From positions 84,229 through 148,228 of the forward strand of contig NZ_JBITIH010000020.1 of the NCBI RefSeq assembly GCF_044458865.1: a DNA stretch of 64,000 bases, written 5' to 3'. Position numbers and translations under genes: made by a program. How positions within the stretch are numbered: the first letter of the stretch is position 1; every line of letters begins with the position of its first letter. Of the stretch, positions 10,901 to 18,477 are shown piece after piece. This DNA comes from Micromonospora_G sp044458865 (lineage in GTDB: Bacteria; Actinomycetota; Actinomycetes; Mycobacteriales; Micromonosporaceae). Below the pieces are notes generated by a model. The model saw only the letters and a program-made list of their open reading frames with translations, did not search any database and was not told the origin of the DNA.

Positions 10901-11730
10901 AGTCCCGCTACGCCGCGACCTCGCAGGTGCGCGAGGAGTGGGTAACCGCCGGAGACTCTCTCTGGCAGCACCGGGTGGCGCAGGACTGGGCGTTGGGGCC
11001 CGATGACACGTTGAGGTCCGGAATGACCAAGCCGCCCACCAGCTACCGTCCCGGTAAGCGTGAGGAGAGCTGGTACACCCCGGTGGTCCGGCCAGCATCA
11101 CCCAAGGGTGTGCCGGAGCTGGTCTCCACCCGCACCGGCAATACCCTCGCGCTGCGGGTACCCGAGTTCGTCGACGCCGATGGCCACTACACCATCGGTG
11201 AGGCGAACAGGGTCAACGCCACCCTGTGGCGCGATGGCCAACTCTTGGCCGAACTCCCCAACGCGCGCCGGGACGTCACCACCACTAGCGCCCAGGCGTG
11301 GTACCGCCTGGCCCTGAACACCAGCCGTTCGAGCGCGGAATGGACCTGGGGTACCCGCACTGAGACGGTGTGGGACTTCCGCTCCGGACAACGACCGGGC
11401 GACAAGGCCCGGCCGCTGCCGCTGCTCCAGGTCGACTACACGGCACCGGTCAACCTGGACGGTGTGGCCCGCGAACGGGAACACACGCTGCGCCTGAGCG
11501 TGCGTAACCAGAACGGGCTCGGCGCCGTCGACGGTGCCGCGCTAACCGCCGAGGTCTCCTTCAACGAGGGAGCCACCTGGAAGAAGGTCACCGTCTCCGG
11601 CAAGGGTCCGGACTTCCGGGCCAGCATCCCGGCCGGACACGGCAAGAGCGTTTCGCTGCGGGTCCGGGCGACCGACGCTGACGGTAACGCGATCACCCAG
11701 ACCGTCATCCGGGCCTATGGTCTGAGCTGA
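7978..11730 (+). CDS. Large secreted subtilase (S8 family serine peptidase)
   Basis: 1250 residues. The signal peptide (MSTVLRRTAAGLAAVLAITA, AxA site near residue 28) is followed by a propeptide-like region of about 190 residues, then the peptidase domain with the full triad: Asp243 in VAVLDTGID, His275 in GHGTHVAA and Ser450 in GTSMATPHVAG. The oxyanion Asn lies in IAAGNEG. Around residues 815-880 an alanine-rich segment (AAVLFRSNLTNEGALAAA onward) resembles a protease-associated insertion-type domain. The remaining C-terminus is beta-rich, as in other large actinobacterial subtilases. AAGGAG lies about 10 bases before the ATG. It stands alone as a monocistron with a strong terminator directly after the stop. 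Predicted extracellular protein degradation. Confidence 0.93.
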   Translation: MSTVLRRTAAGLAAVLAITAASPPLASAAPSTAPPVVPPGSGPALSAGAAAKVTLITGDVVEVSSVGGGRFAASVQPAPGREQITFHTLEADGGLRVLPSDVIPYVSTGKVDADLFDVQELIADGYGDSSAVSLPLIVRYRDPAAGARAAMAGVTSSRALPSIGGAALAAGKASLADFWRAAATEPAAGARSGSAAALGGGIDKIWLDGKVRPVLDRSTAQIGAPAAWQAGYDGTGVKVAVLDTGIDQTHPDIAGKVVLAKNFTTSEDTVDHFGHGTHVAATVAGTGAGSGGTRKGVAPGASLLVGKVLGDDGSGSESWIISGMEWAAAQGAGVINMSLGGGATDGTDPMSEAVNRITAEEGTLFVIAAGNEGAEYTVGSPGAAASALTVGAVDRDESLADFSSRGPRLGDEGLKPEITAPGVDIVAARAAGTTMGTPADELYTAASGTSMATPHVAGAAALLAQQHPDWSPARLKNALVSTARTNKDVSVFGGGAGRVDVARAVSQHVFATGVADFALITGAGPDSAPVSRTVTYTNDGPAPVTLNLALEMSDLGTGAPAGDAITVGGRAVTVPAGGSVEAPVTVDVAKLPYGQYGGWLTATGPDGVVVTTAVAVSVEGPPHTVTFRAVDRAGAPLQRLPVILLQGDNSRSDRSGSLYGSPTWTTSVAEGTYLLYAMMEDTTNRQYIQAGVIIDPELKVDRDIEVILDFRKATPIRIETPKPAEQQSVLSYYAHRVTGTGREINIGAMHFSGVRQVSVTPTKKLSSGEFEFSSRWQLAAPRVQAKVGGVPGPLDMSLSVRSPASDGKRSFPLVDAGQGTPAELKAAKVKGAAVLFRSNLTNEGALAAAAAAAGAAVALMVRPSEFSTWAEWNPVHPFREALPMLVVSAETGAKLIDRVAKRPATLDLTITTASPYLYDVQHVETDQIPEQIVYRVTPENSVRITTKYPDNGGSLWAKEQRFGWRPWQDFAWNDQSRYAATSQVREEWVTAGDSLWQHRVAQDWALGPDDTLRSGMTKPPTSYRPGKREESWYTPVVRPASPKGVPELVSTRTGNTLALRVPEFVDADGHYTIGEANRVNATLWRDGQLLAELPNARRDVTTTSAQAWYRLALNTSRSSAEWTWGTRTETVWDFRSGQRPGDKARPLPLLQVDYTAPVNLDGVAREREHTLRLSVRNQNGLGAVDGAALTAEVSFNEGATWKKVTVSGKGPDFRASIPAGHGKSVSLRVRATDADGNAITQTVIRAYGLS

Positions 11731-11740
11731 CAGCTCACTG

Positions 11741-11768
11741 GGCGGGGCGACCGGTTGGTCGCCCCGCC
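11741..11768 (+). terminator. Rho-independent-type hairpin after the subtilase gene
   Basis: Perfect 12-bp stem GGCGGGGCGACC / GGTCGCCCCGCC around a GGTT loop, starting 11 bases after the stop codon. No U tract, as is usual in high-GC actinobacteria. It could also serve minus-strand transcripts from 11913-12386. Confidence 0.8.
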
Positions 11769-11912
11769 CGCAGTGGCGGTACGGAGCCTGCTGCCCGCTC
11801 GGATCCTGACCGATCGCGATAGCGGGCTAGGTAAAGGCGCAGGCCACAGCCCGTCCCCCAGATATGGGGGCCGGGCCGCCGAAGCCAGTGGCTCCGGCAG
11901 CTCCAGGTCGAC

Positions 11913-12386
11913 CTAACTGCCGGAGATCGGGGCTTCCTCCCACGCCACGCGATCTCCATACGACCATGGGTCCTCAGGAGCATCGAGGAAGTCCGCACGC
12001 GGCAGATCAGCAACAGCGACGTGAAACGCGCATCCCGCCCGGACCGTCTCATCGATCCACGCCGTGTCGGGTTCACCAGCGGCGACTCGCCATGCCTCCC
12101 AGCCATCAACCAACCAGCTCCCGTCCGCCGCTGGCACCGGACGTGGCACTCGGAACTCGGCCGACATCTGCACCATGGCGAGTGCCTCCGCCCGCCACCG
12201 CGACTCCTCGGCGCGCTCGGACGGCTTGAGCACCACATCACCAACACGCCAGGTTCCACCCTTGCCGCCCGGTAACACCTCCTGCACGCCTGAAACACCG
12301 AACGCGTGCAGGATTTCCAGCGGAGGGCCATTCGTCGCAGACTCCACGACCAAAGAGCGTAGATACCCCGACCCTCTCGACGTCAT
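11913..12386 (-). pseudogene. Truncated phosphotransferase-like gene (TIGR02569-like N-terminal half)
   Basis: The reading frame contains ILHAFGVSG, GGKGGTWRVGDVVLKPSE (nucleotide-binding strand and lysine of the aminoglycoside-phosphotransferase fold), WLVDGWEAWRVAAGEPD and FHVAVADLPRADFLDAPEDP. These match the first half of an actinobacterial family of about 270 residues. It then stops at APISGS, before the catalytic HGD loop and DxD that the rest of the family carries, and no later frame restores them. It therefore lacks the catalytic loop. ATG 12386 is the best start but has no clear ribosome site. It may be a real short protein, though truncation is more likely. Confidence 0.55.
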
Positions 12387-12919
12387 CCGGATTGCCAACC
12401 GGGTCAACCGAGCAACAGACCCACGTCCGTTGACGCACGATGGGAGCGCGGGCCGGGAGCACCGGATTCCACGGAATCGCCGCGCGGGAACATGCTGCTG
12501 CCGGCCCTGCATTCTGGCCGCTAGAACGGCCCTCGGTTATTGATGTGACTTCCCAGACAAGAAGACCATCACCCAAGGCCTGTTTCGTCATCGGTCAGGG
12601 GCCATCCCCACAGGGCCTTCCGCCCTTGAAGATCAGCATGACTTCCGTTTCCCCTGGTAGAGTGGCCCGCCGGCCGCCACGAAGTGGCGGTGCCGGCTCG
12701 CGCGGTGACGGAAACGATCAATGTCCGCGCCTGCCCCGACTAGGTCGACGGACAGCCCGGCCGGGCCACCCTCGCCGTGCTCTCGCACCCTCCTTGGGTT
12801 GGTGGTCGGGCCCTAGCAACAGCCACCAAGACTTGCCAGGGCTGAATCCGTCGCCGAGTCGGGATAGCTGGACCCAGCTGCGGCGTCTGTATCTATGACA
12901 ACGATGAACGGGAGGGTGA
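12387..12919. other. Intergenic region with a hairpin at 12669-12697
   Basis: About 530 bases with no supported gene. A stable hairpin lies at 12669-12697: outer GCCGG/CCGGC and inner CCGCCAC/GTGGCGG around GAA, with a TG bulge. It may terminate a lost gene or be a relic. The last 60 bases carry the GGAGG ribosome site of the sigma factor and presumably its promoter, which I cannot pin down. Confidence 0.5.
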
Positions 12920-13429
12920 GTGGACGAGAACGACCAGGCCCGGCTGGCCGAGTTCGTAACCAGCCGCACACCCGCGCTGATGCGGGTGGCGTACCTGCTC
13001 ACCGGCGATCGGCATGCCGCCGAGGACCTCCTACAGTCGGCACTGGCCAAGACCATCCCGAAGTGGCGGACACTGCGCAACGCTGACCCGGAGGGCTACC
13101 TGCGCGCGGTTATGTACCGGGAGCAGGTGAGCTGGTGGCGGCGACTGCGGCGCCGCCGGGAGACGGTGGTCACCGAAACTGCCGAGGCGGTGCAGCCGGA
13201 TCCCAGCGGCGGGACCGACGTACGCCTAGCCATGCGGGCGGCGCTACGGCTGCTTCCGCCGGACCAACGCACGGTACTGGTCCTGCGCTACTACGAGGAC
13301 CTCACTGAGAACCAAGTAGCCGATGTGCTGGGCTGCAGCGTCGGCACTGTTCGCAGCCGAACTCACCGTGCGGTGACTCGGTTGCGCCGGCTTATACCGG
13401 ACGACGAACTTCTGGAGGTACGGCGGTGA
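12920..13429 (+). CDS. SigE-family ECF RNA polymerase sigma factor
   Basis: 169 residues, a standard length for the SigE group. Region 2 reads LMRVAYLLTGDRHAAEDLLQ and PEGYLRAVMYREQVSWWRR. Region 4 reads LRLLPPDQRTVLVLRYYEDL, then TENQVADVLGCSVGTVRSRT, the helix-turn-helix that reads the -35 element. GTG 12920 has GGAGG four bases upstream. The stop overlaps the start of the next gene by 4 bp, so the two are translationally coupled, as is normal for a sigma factor and its membrane partner. Target promoters cannot be deduced. Similar genes often respond to envelope stress (inference). Confidence 0.92.
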   Translation: MDENDQARLAEFVTSRTPALMRVAYLLTGDRHAAEDLLQSALAKTIPKWRTLRNADPEGYLRAVMYREQVSWWRRLRRRRETVVTETAEAVQPDPSGGTDVRLAMRAALRLLPPDQRTVLVLRYYEDLTENQVADVLGCSVGTVRSRTHRAVTRLRRLIPDDELLEVRR

Positions 13430-13932
13430 CCACGGCCTTCGAGCACCTTATCCGCGCCACCCTTTCCGACCTAGCCGAGGAGGCACCAGCAGTGCAGGAC
13501 CAGATGGCCCCGGCGGAGCGCCGATTCCGGAATCGGCGGCGGAGCACCATGACACTCAGCGCGGTCGGCGTCCTGGCCGCCGTGTCGCTCGGCACGCCTT
13601 TCGCCATGGCGATGCCTCAAGACAACGCTCCGCTACCAAGCACGCCGAGCGGACGAATCGAGGTCACCATCTCCCCCACCCCGGCACCTACCACAACCTC
13701 GGGCGCCACGCCACAGACCTCGACATCCCCGTCCACAAACTCCCACCTCACACCTGAAACCTCAACATCCCCGCCGGCCGCAAACCCCCACGTGACACCA
13801 CTAACCTCAATATCCCCGTCGGCCGCAAACCCCTACATGACACCACTAACCTCAATATCCCCGTCGGCCACAAACTCCCACGTCACGCCGGACTCCTCAA
13901 CCTCCCCCTCCACGCCAGCCACGACGCAATAG
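13426..13932 (+). CDS. Membrane-anchored repeat protein coupled to the sigma factor (possible truncated anti-sigma partner)
   Basis: 168 residues. Residues 1-40 are cytoplasmic (FEHLIRATLSDLAEEAP and basic RRFRNRRR), residues 42-60 form one transmembrane helix (TLSAVGVLAAVSLGTPFA), and the outside is a Ser/Thr/Pro-rich tail. The arrangement matches the small membrane partner that follows many SigE-group genes, but no zinc anti-sigma motif (HxxxCxxC) is visible and the usual folded extracellular domain is absent. Instead there are four to five 15-residue units of the form TSxSPSAANPxxTPL. The gene ends exactly where an IS256 relic begins, so the original C-terminal domain may have been lost. 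Confidence 0.7.
   Translation: MTTAFEHLIRATLSDLAEEAPAVQDQMAPAERRFRNRRRSTMTLSAVGVLAAVSLGTPFAMAMPQDNAPLPSTPSGRIEVTISPTPAPTTTSGATPQTSTSPSTNSHLTPETSTSPPAANPHVTPLTSISPSAANPYMTPLTSISPSATNSHVTPDSSTSPSTPATTQ
13717..13905 (+). repeat. 45-bp tandem repeats coding for TSISPSAANPHVTPL-type units
   Basis: The motif ACCTCAACATCCCC or ACCTCAATATCCCC recurs at 13717, 13759, 13804 and 13849, with a further degenerate start at 13894. The spacing is 42, 45, 45 and 45 bp, so the reading frame is kept. The two central copies are nearly identical, pointing to recent expansion by slippage or recombination. Confidence 0.85.
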
Positions 13933-13934
13933 CC

Positions 13935-14440
13935 GGCAGCCGCTTTCCCGTAACCCGGCACGTAGTCCAGGAACGGCACGAACTGCGGCCAGGAAGTCCG
14001 CCAGAGCCGGGATCACGGCCGGATACTGGTCGCCGAGCTCGGCGACGAACGCCCCGAACCGTGCCTCCACGGCGTGAACAAACCGGCCCGATCCCGGGGG
14101 ACTCGGACCCACACCGGCCCGACCTCGGTCTGCGCCGTCTTCGCACCATGACTGTTACGTACATTGGTCCGCCGGCCGGTCGTCTCGTCAACGCCGGCCC
14201 CATCGAGGTGGACATCCAGCTCGGCGTCGAGCGCTGACTCGAGCACGGTGCGAGTGCTCCCGACCGGGAGCCCACCCGAGCCGACGAGGGATACCCCATC
14301 GTCCTTGGCCCGCTCCCTCCAACTGCTGGGCGAACTCTACCTCCACCGCAGTTGCTTGCGGAAGCTGAACAGCGCTTTCTTGCTGCCTGACGTAGTCCTT
14401 CCCGGACAAGATCAACGTCCTGTCCAACGGACCACGCCCA
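13935..14440 (-). mobile_element. IS256 (Mutator) family transposase relic
   Basis: The minus strand reads AKDDGVSLVGSGGLPVGSTR followed by TVLESALDAELDVHLDG, and then KTAQTEVGPVWVRVPRDRAG, the N-terminal region of IS256 transposases. A jump to another frame gives RFGAFVAELGDQYPAVIPAL, which in intact enzymes lies far downstream, near the end of the catalytic domain. The central DDE region is therefore deleted and the frame is broken. The relic starts just after the stop of the repeat protein and ends before the serine hydrolase. I did not identify terminal inverted repeats. Confidence 0.8.
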
Positions 14441-14492
14441 AGTCAAACACGGAAATCCACGCAGTCCCGAAGCCCCGAAAAGGAACTCCCCG

Positions 14493-15515
14493 ATGCGCCC
14501 TCGCATGATCATGACGCTCGCCCTGGCGAGCCTGGTCACTGGCGGCGTCCTGCTGGCGCCGGCCGTGCTCGCCCAACTCGGCACCGACTCCCGGGCCAGG
14601 ACTGAGGTGACCGGTTCGATGGGGTCGGCCCCGGATGCCCCCTCCTATGCCCGGAAGGCGTCCGAGCCAGCCCCGCCACTGCCACCGACCCTGTCACCCG
14701 GACCGGTTAAGGTGCAGATCGACAAGGGCTTCTTCTCTTGGGCGCTACTCGACCGCAAGAGCGGCAAGATCTCGGGCGCACCGAACCTGAACGCCACCAA
14801 CAGCACCGAGTCGATGATCAAAATCTGGATCGTCTCGGACTACCTACGGGAACTCGGCAACAAGGAGCCCTCGGCCGAGCAGTTGCGCATCGCGACTGTC
14901 GCCATCATCAACAGTGACGACGACGCCGCACAGATCCTGTTCGAGGCCGGCCACGGCAAACCGGTGATCGATCGCCTCGTGAAGTTGTGTGGCCTGACCG
15001 ACACAAGAGCGGTGGTCCCGCCGGGCCGCAAAACCGTCTGGTGGAGCTACACCAAGATCTCCGCCCAGGACGCGGTACGCATGGGGGAGTGCGTCAAGAA
15101 CGGCACCGCCGCCGGGCCGAGATGGACCGAATGGATCCTCGACACGATGACGAAGGTGCAGGGCAGCACCGCTGCCAAGGATCAGCAGGCGAAAAGGGGC
15201 GGAGGGCGGTGGGGGATCATCGACGGCCTACCACGGGAGATCACCGACCAGGGCCGCATCGGAATCAAGAACGGCTGGACGAAGATCTCCGCAGACCAGT
15301 CGTGGCACCTCAACTGCCTGGCGGTGGCGGACGACTGGGTGCTTGCTGTGCTGCTGCGCTATCCCCAGCACCTCGGACTCGACTACGGGGCCGACATCTG
15401 CGCGAGTGTGGCCGCCCAACTGGTCACCCCGCAGCCCGGTGCCGCCCTCAAGGTGCCGCTGCCAGAGCGCGAGCCGGCGGTCCGCCGCCCCGGTCCGAGC
15501 GGAGCACCCGCGTGA
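14493..15515 (+). CDS. Secreted or lipid-free anchored serine hydrolase, class A beta-lactamase / DD-peptidase fold
   Basis: 340 residues with an N-terminal signal or anchor (MIMTLALASLVTGGVLLAPA) and a Pro-rich stalk to about residue 72. The penicillin-recognising-fold motifs are present: S107-M-I-K110 (SxxK, on SMIKIWIVSDYL), S141-D-D in AIINSDDDAAQ (SxN-like) and K259-N-G in GIKNGWT (KTG-like). FSWALLDRKSGKISG forms the first strands. The SDD and KNG variants are not those of a typical resistance beta-lactamase, so a cell-wall or housekeeping role is more likely (inference). It is a clear paralogue of the gene at 60658-61503, which has lost these residues. Start ATG 14493; the IS256 relic lies just upstream, so its promoter may be altered. 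Confidence 0.8.
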   Translation: MRPRMIMTLALASLVTGGVLLAPAVLAQLGTDSRARTEVTGSMGSAPDAPSYARKASEPAPPLPPTLSPGPVKVQIDKGFFSWALLDRKSGKISGAPNLNATNSTESMIKIWIVSDYLRELGNKEPSAEQLRIATVAIINSDDDAAQILFEAGHGKPVIDRLVKLCGLTDTRAVVPPGRKTVWWSYTKISAQDAVRMGECVKNGTAAGPRWTEWILDTMTKVQGSTAAKDQQAKRGGGRWGIIDGLPREITDQGRIGIKNGWTKISADQSWHLNCLAVADDWVLAVLLRYPQHLGLDYGADICASVAAQLVTPQPGAALKVPLPEREPAVRRPGPSGAPA

Positions 15516-15924
15516 CCGGAACCCAGCGGAACGCTCCGTACATCGCGGCCTCGGGGATTAGCCGGCTGGCCGGCGAGTAGCGGGTCGACCCGCCGGGATC
15601 GGCTTCGACCTGGCGCTCGCGGCTGGGTGATCGACCGATGGGCGACGGTAATCGCTGTGCTGGTGTCGTGGTCGTCACCCGGACTGCGTGGAGCGATGCA
15701 TCACGGACGACTCCGATGAAACATCTGTTCGACACGCCGACTACTGAATGACTCGATCTTGTTGCGGACCGTAGGCTCCTCGACGTGGTCGTCGGTCACT
15801 GACATTCGACATCCGCACCCCAGGAACTCCTGCTCCCGACGCCAGACGCGCCGGGCGTACCTCCGTGCCCGACGGTGTCAGCATCGACGCCGCCCGGCAT
15901 CACCCGCTGACCCGAGGAGGCCGT
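15516..15924. other. Intergenic region, no gene supported
   Basis: About 410 bases. A short perfect palindrome CGGGTCGACCCG (around 15583-15594) follows the hydrolase gene and might act in termination. No small ORF with a good ribosome site, and no leader-peptide or RiPP-precursor-like frame, was found before the exporter. Confidence 0.5.
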
Positions 15925-17910
15925 GTGAGGACAGCGATCCGCCAGCGACGATCCACCGACGATGAGGGTCGGGCAACCGTAGGCAAGGGCCCGACGACCA
16001 GCGAGAGGGCGACGGAGTCGGTGCTGCCGGAGCTACGCAGCATGTGGTGGGAAAGCGGCATGCGGGCCCGTGCCAACGCCGGCCTGCTCGCCGTCTTCGC
16101 CGAGCTGCCTCGTCTGGTCGGACAGGCATTGCGCATCAGCTGGCGCGCGGACCGGATCCGTACCAGCGTCGTTGCCGCTGCCACGATCGGCGCCGGTGTG
16201 ACGGCGGCGTTCGGGCTGCTTGCCACCCAGCGGATCCTGGTAGAGCTGTTCGCTGGCGGTCCCACGCCTGACCGGGTGACGGCGGCTCTGCCGGCGCTCG
16301 CGTTTCTCGCGGCGGCGACCGCCCTCCGTGCCGGGATGGGCATCGCCACCGGATATGCCCAGAACGGGCTCAGCCCGCGGGTGAGCCGTGAGGTCGAACG
16401 TGGTCTGTTCGAGGTCAGCACTCTGGTTCGCCTGGATGCCTTCGATGAGGATGCGTTCGCCGACGACATGGAACGCGCGAGCCGGGGCACGGAATCGGTG
16501 ACCGGGCTTGTCCAAGGCGTCATGAATCTGCTTGCCGGGCTGGTCAGCCTTCTTGCCGTCACAGTCGCGGTTATCGTGATTCACCCGCTGCTGCTTATCG
16601 CGTTACTGGTCGCGACTCTGCCCAACGCGTGGGCGTCTCTACGCGCCGGCCATCAGCGGTACCAGACGTACACCGCCGGTTCGGTACGCCGACGCCGGCT
16701 GTGGCTCCTGCACCGTCTGATGGCTGAGCGGGCTTCGGCGCCGGAGTTGCGTTCGTACGGGCTACGCGGGTTCCTGCTCGACCAGTACGACCGGGTCATG
16801 AACGTGGAAACTGATATACAGATCGCGCTGGCCCGGAAGGTAACCACCACCACCAGTATCGGGTCGGTGATCGGCGGGCTCGCCACTGGTGTGGTGTATG
16901 TGCTGCTCGGTGTTCTGCTCCTCGACGGGCAGATTCCGCTCGCGGCGGCGGCGACGTGCGTGCTCGCAGTCCAGGCCGCGCAGCGTTCTTTGACTACCGT
17001 GACCTTGCAGATGGACCGGATCTACACCGAGGGTCAGCATTTCGGCGACTACACCGGGTTCATGCGCCGTGCGAACGACTACCTGCCTGGGGCTGTGGGC
17101 GGTGCGGCCGTTACGCCGTTGAAGGAAGTCGCCGTACGGGGGGTCAGCCTGTGCTACCCCGACCGTGACATCGCAGCCGTCAACGACGTGACACTTACCA
17201 TCCACGCCGGGCAGACCGTGGCTTTCGTCGGCGAGAACGGCTCTGGCAAGAGCACCCTCGCCGCGATGATCGCCGCCCTGCGGAGCCCAGGTGCTGGCAC
17301 CATCGAGTGGAACGGTCGACCGCTCGGCGAGTGGAATCCCGACGAGCTACGTGCACGTATCGCCGTGGTCACCCAGGAGTACCACAAGTGGCCCTTCACT
17401 GCGGCGACCAACATTGCCATCGGAGACACCGATGTCGAACCACGGCAGGACCGGATCGAGATCGCCGCGCAACGCGCGGTCGCCCATGACATGATCCGTG
17501 ACCTGCCCCATGGGTACGAAACACTTCTCGACCGCACGTTCGCCAAGGGCCAGGATCTCTCCGGCGGACAGTGGCAGCGGATCACCGCCGCACGCGGCTT
17601 CCTCCGCGAGGCCGAACTGCTAATCATGGACGAGCCGTCGTCTGCCCTGGACCCCCGTGCCGAAGATGCGCTCTTCCAGGCAATCCGCGACCGCCAGGGC
17701 AACGCGACCACGATCCTGATCACCCACCGACTTGCCAACGTCCGCCACGCTGACCGGATCTTCGTCCTGGACAACGGCAACCTGATCGAGGCCGGGACCC
17801 ACGACGAACTCGTTACCGCGGGCGGTCGGTACGCCGAACTGTTCACCCTGCAGGCCGCCGGCTACGCAGACAGGACTAATCACCACGAAAACAACTCCCC
17901 ATCCGCGTAA
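15925..17910 (+). CDS. ABC exporter, fused permease and ATPase (single polypeptide)
   Basis: 661 residues. An N-terminal membrane domain (about six helices between residues 80 and 355, for example GVTAAFGLLATQRILVELFA and ATGVVYVLLGVLLLDG) is followed by an ATPase domain. Walker A is GENGSGKST (Lys442), the signature is DLSGGQWQR, Walker B is LLIMDEPSSALD, and a switch His sits in ITHRLANV. The architecture is that of half-size type IV exporters that dimerise. Start: GTG 15925 has GAGGAGG at 15914-15920; GTG 15865 would add 20 residues without a ribosome site. No peptidase C39 domain and no neighbouring precursor or partner gene, so the cargo is unknown. Confidence 0.9.
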   Translation: MRTAIRQRRSTDDEGRATVGKGPTTSERATESVLPELRSMWWESGMRARANAGLLAVFAELPRLVGQALRISWRADRIRTSVVAAATIGAGVTAAFGLLATQRILVELFAGGPTPDRVTAALPALAFLAAATALRAGMGIATGYAQNGLSPRVSREVERGLFEVSTLVRLDAFDEDAFADDMERASRGTESVTGLVQGVMNLLAGLVSLLAVTVAVIVIHPLLLIALLVATLPNAWASLRAGHQRYQTYTAGSVRRRRLWLLHRLMAERASAPELRSYGLRGFLLDQYDRVMNVETDIQIALARKVTTTTSIGSVIGGLATGVVYVLLGVLLLDGQIPLAAAATCVLAVQAAQRSLTTVTLQMDRIYTEGQHFGDYTGFMRRANDYLPGAVGGAAVTPLKEVAVRGVSLCYPDRDIAAVNDVTLTIHAGQTVAFVGENGSGKSTLAAMIAALRSPGAGTIEWNGRPLGEWNPDELRARIAVVTQEYHKWPFTAATNIAIGDTDVEPRQDRIEIAAQRAVAHDMIRDLPHGYETLLDRTFAKGQDLSGGQWQRITAARGFLREAELLIMDEPSSALDPRAEDALFQAIRDRQGNATTILITHRLANVRHADRIFVLDNGNLIEAGTHDELVTAGGRYAELFTLQAAGYADRTNHHENNSPSA

Positions 17911-18377
17911 GTCATCGTGAAACCGATCAACTCCACTGCCTCGATCCGGTCATCTCGGACGTGCGGCTGGCAGCTCGTCGAGGGTGATCCGTCGAGAGTG
18001 ATCCGATGGATTGCGCGACATGAATTTAGGGGAGCAGATTGGGAGCGGTGGTGCGTCCCCACACCGCGCTGAACGGCGTTCAACCGGTTGAGCTGCTCGG
18101 ATCGTCTCCACCTGGCCTGCGGTCGTTGGTGTTGTCCCTGTCAGAGCGTCGGGGACCGTTACTTGGCACGGAAGAGTTCGCTGGTTCACACCCAGTAGCC
18201 CACCAGTAGTACGAGCCGTTCCCGTTGCGCCCTTACGTCGGGAGCGGATTGGCAGCGGATTGGGAGCGCATGATCATCCTGTGTGGGTCGGCGGCGTGGG
18301 TGCGACCGGGCCAGACGACTACCTCCCCGCACTGCGCGTCTTCCGGACGTGCCGCTGGCGGACCACGAAAGGTGTCT
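17911..18377. other. Intergenic region between exporter and ABC/TCS module
   Basis: About 470 bases without a gene. A short direct repeat built on GGAGCGGATTGG(C/G)AGCG occurs around 18240-18270. No tRNA, integrase or attachment core is recognisable. Downstream is the terminator of the minus-strand operon. Confidence 0.5.
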
Positions 18378-18417
18378 GCGGGGCCGTGGTCGAGGGTGCC
18401 GCCGGCCACGGCCCCGC
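18378..18417 (-). terminator. Hairpin terminator of the macB-like operon
   Basis: A 12-bp perfect stem GCGGGGCCGTGG / CCACGGCCCCGC with a 16-base loop, about 50 bases past the stop codon of the permease gene on the minus strand. No U tract. Confidence 0.7.
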
Positions 18418-18432
18418 GGCTCGACGCCTTAA

Positions 18433-18477
18433 GCAACGGCTGGACGCCTACGCAACGGCTCGACGCCTACGCAACGG
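18433..18477. repeat. 19-bp tandem repeat across the permease stop codon
   Basis: GCAACGGCTGGACGCCTAC at 18433 and GCAACGGCTCGACGCCTAC at 18452 (18 of 19 identical) are followed by a partial third copy, GCAACGG, at 18471. The third copy is the coding sequence of the last permease residues, so the array appears to have grown outward from the gene end. Confidence 0.75.

Noticed and set aside
13717..13905. CRISPR-like array at the 45-bp repeats
   Set aside because: The units are contiguous and in frame with a Ser/Thr/Pro protein, with no spacers of unrelated sequence and no cas genes.
15516..15924. RiPP precursor before the ABC exporter
   Set aside because: No small ORF with a ribosome site and leader/core pattern; the exporter also has no peptidase domain.
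17911..18377. Possible integration site or tRNA relic in the gap after the exporter
   Set aside because: GGAGCGGATTGG repeats are present, but no cloverleaf, no integrase and no second copy of an attachment core.
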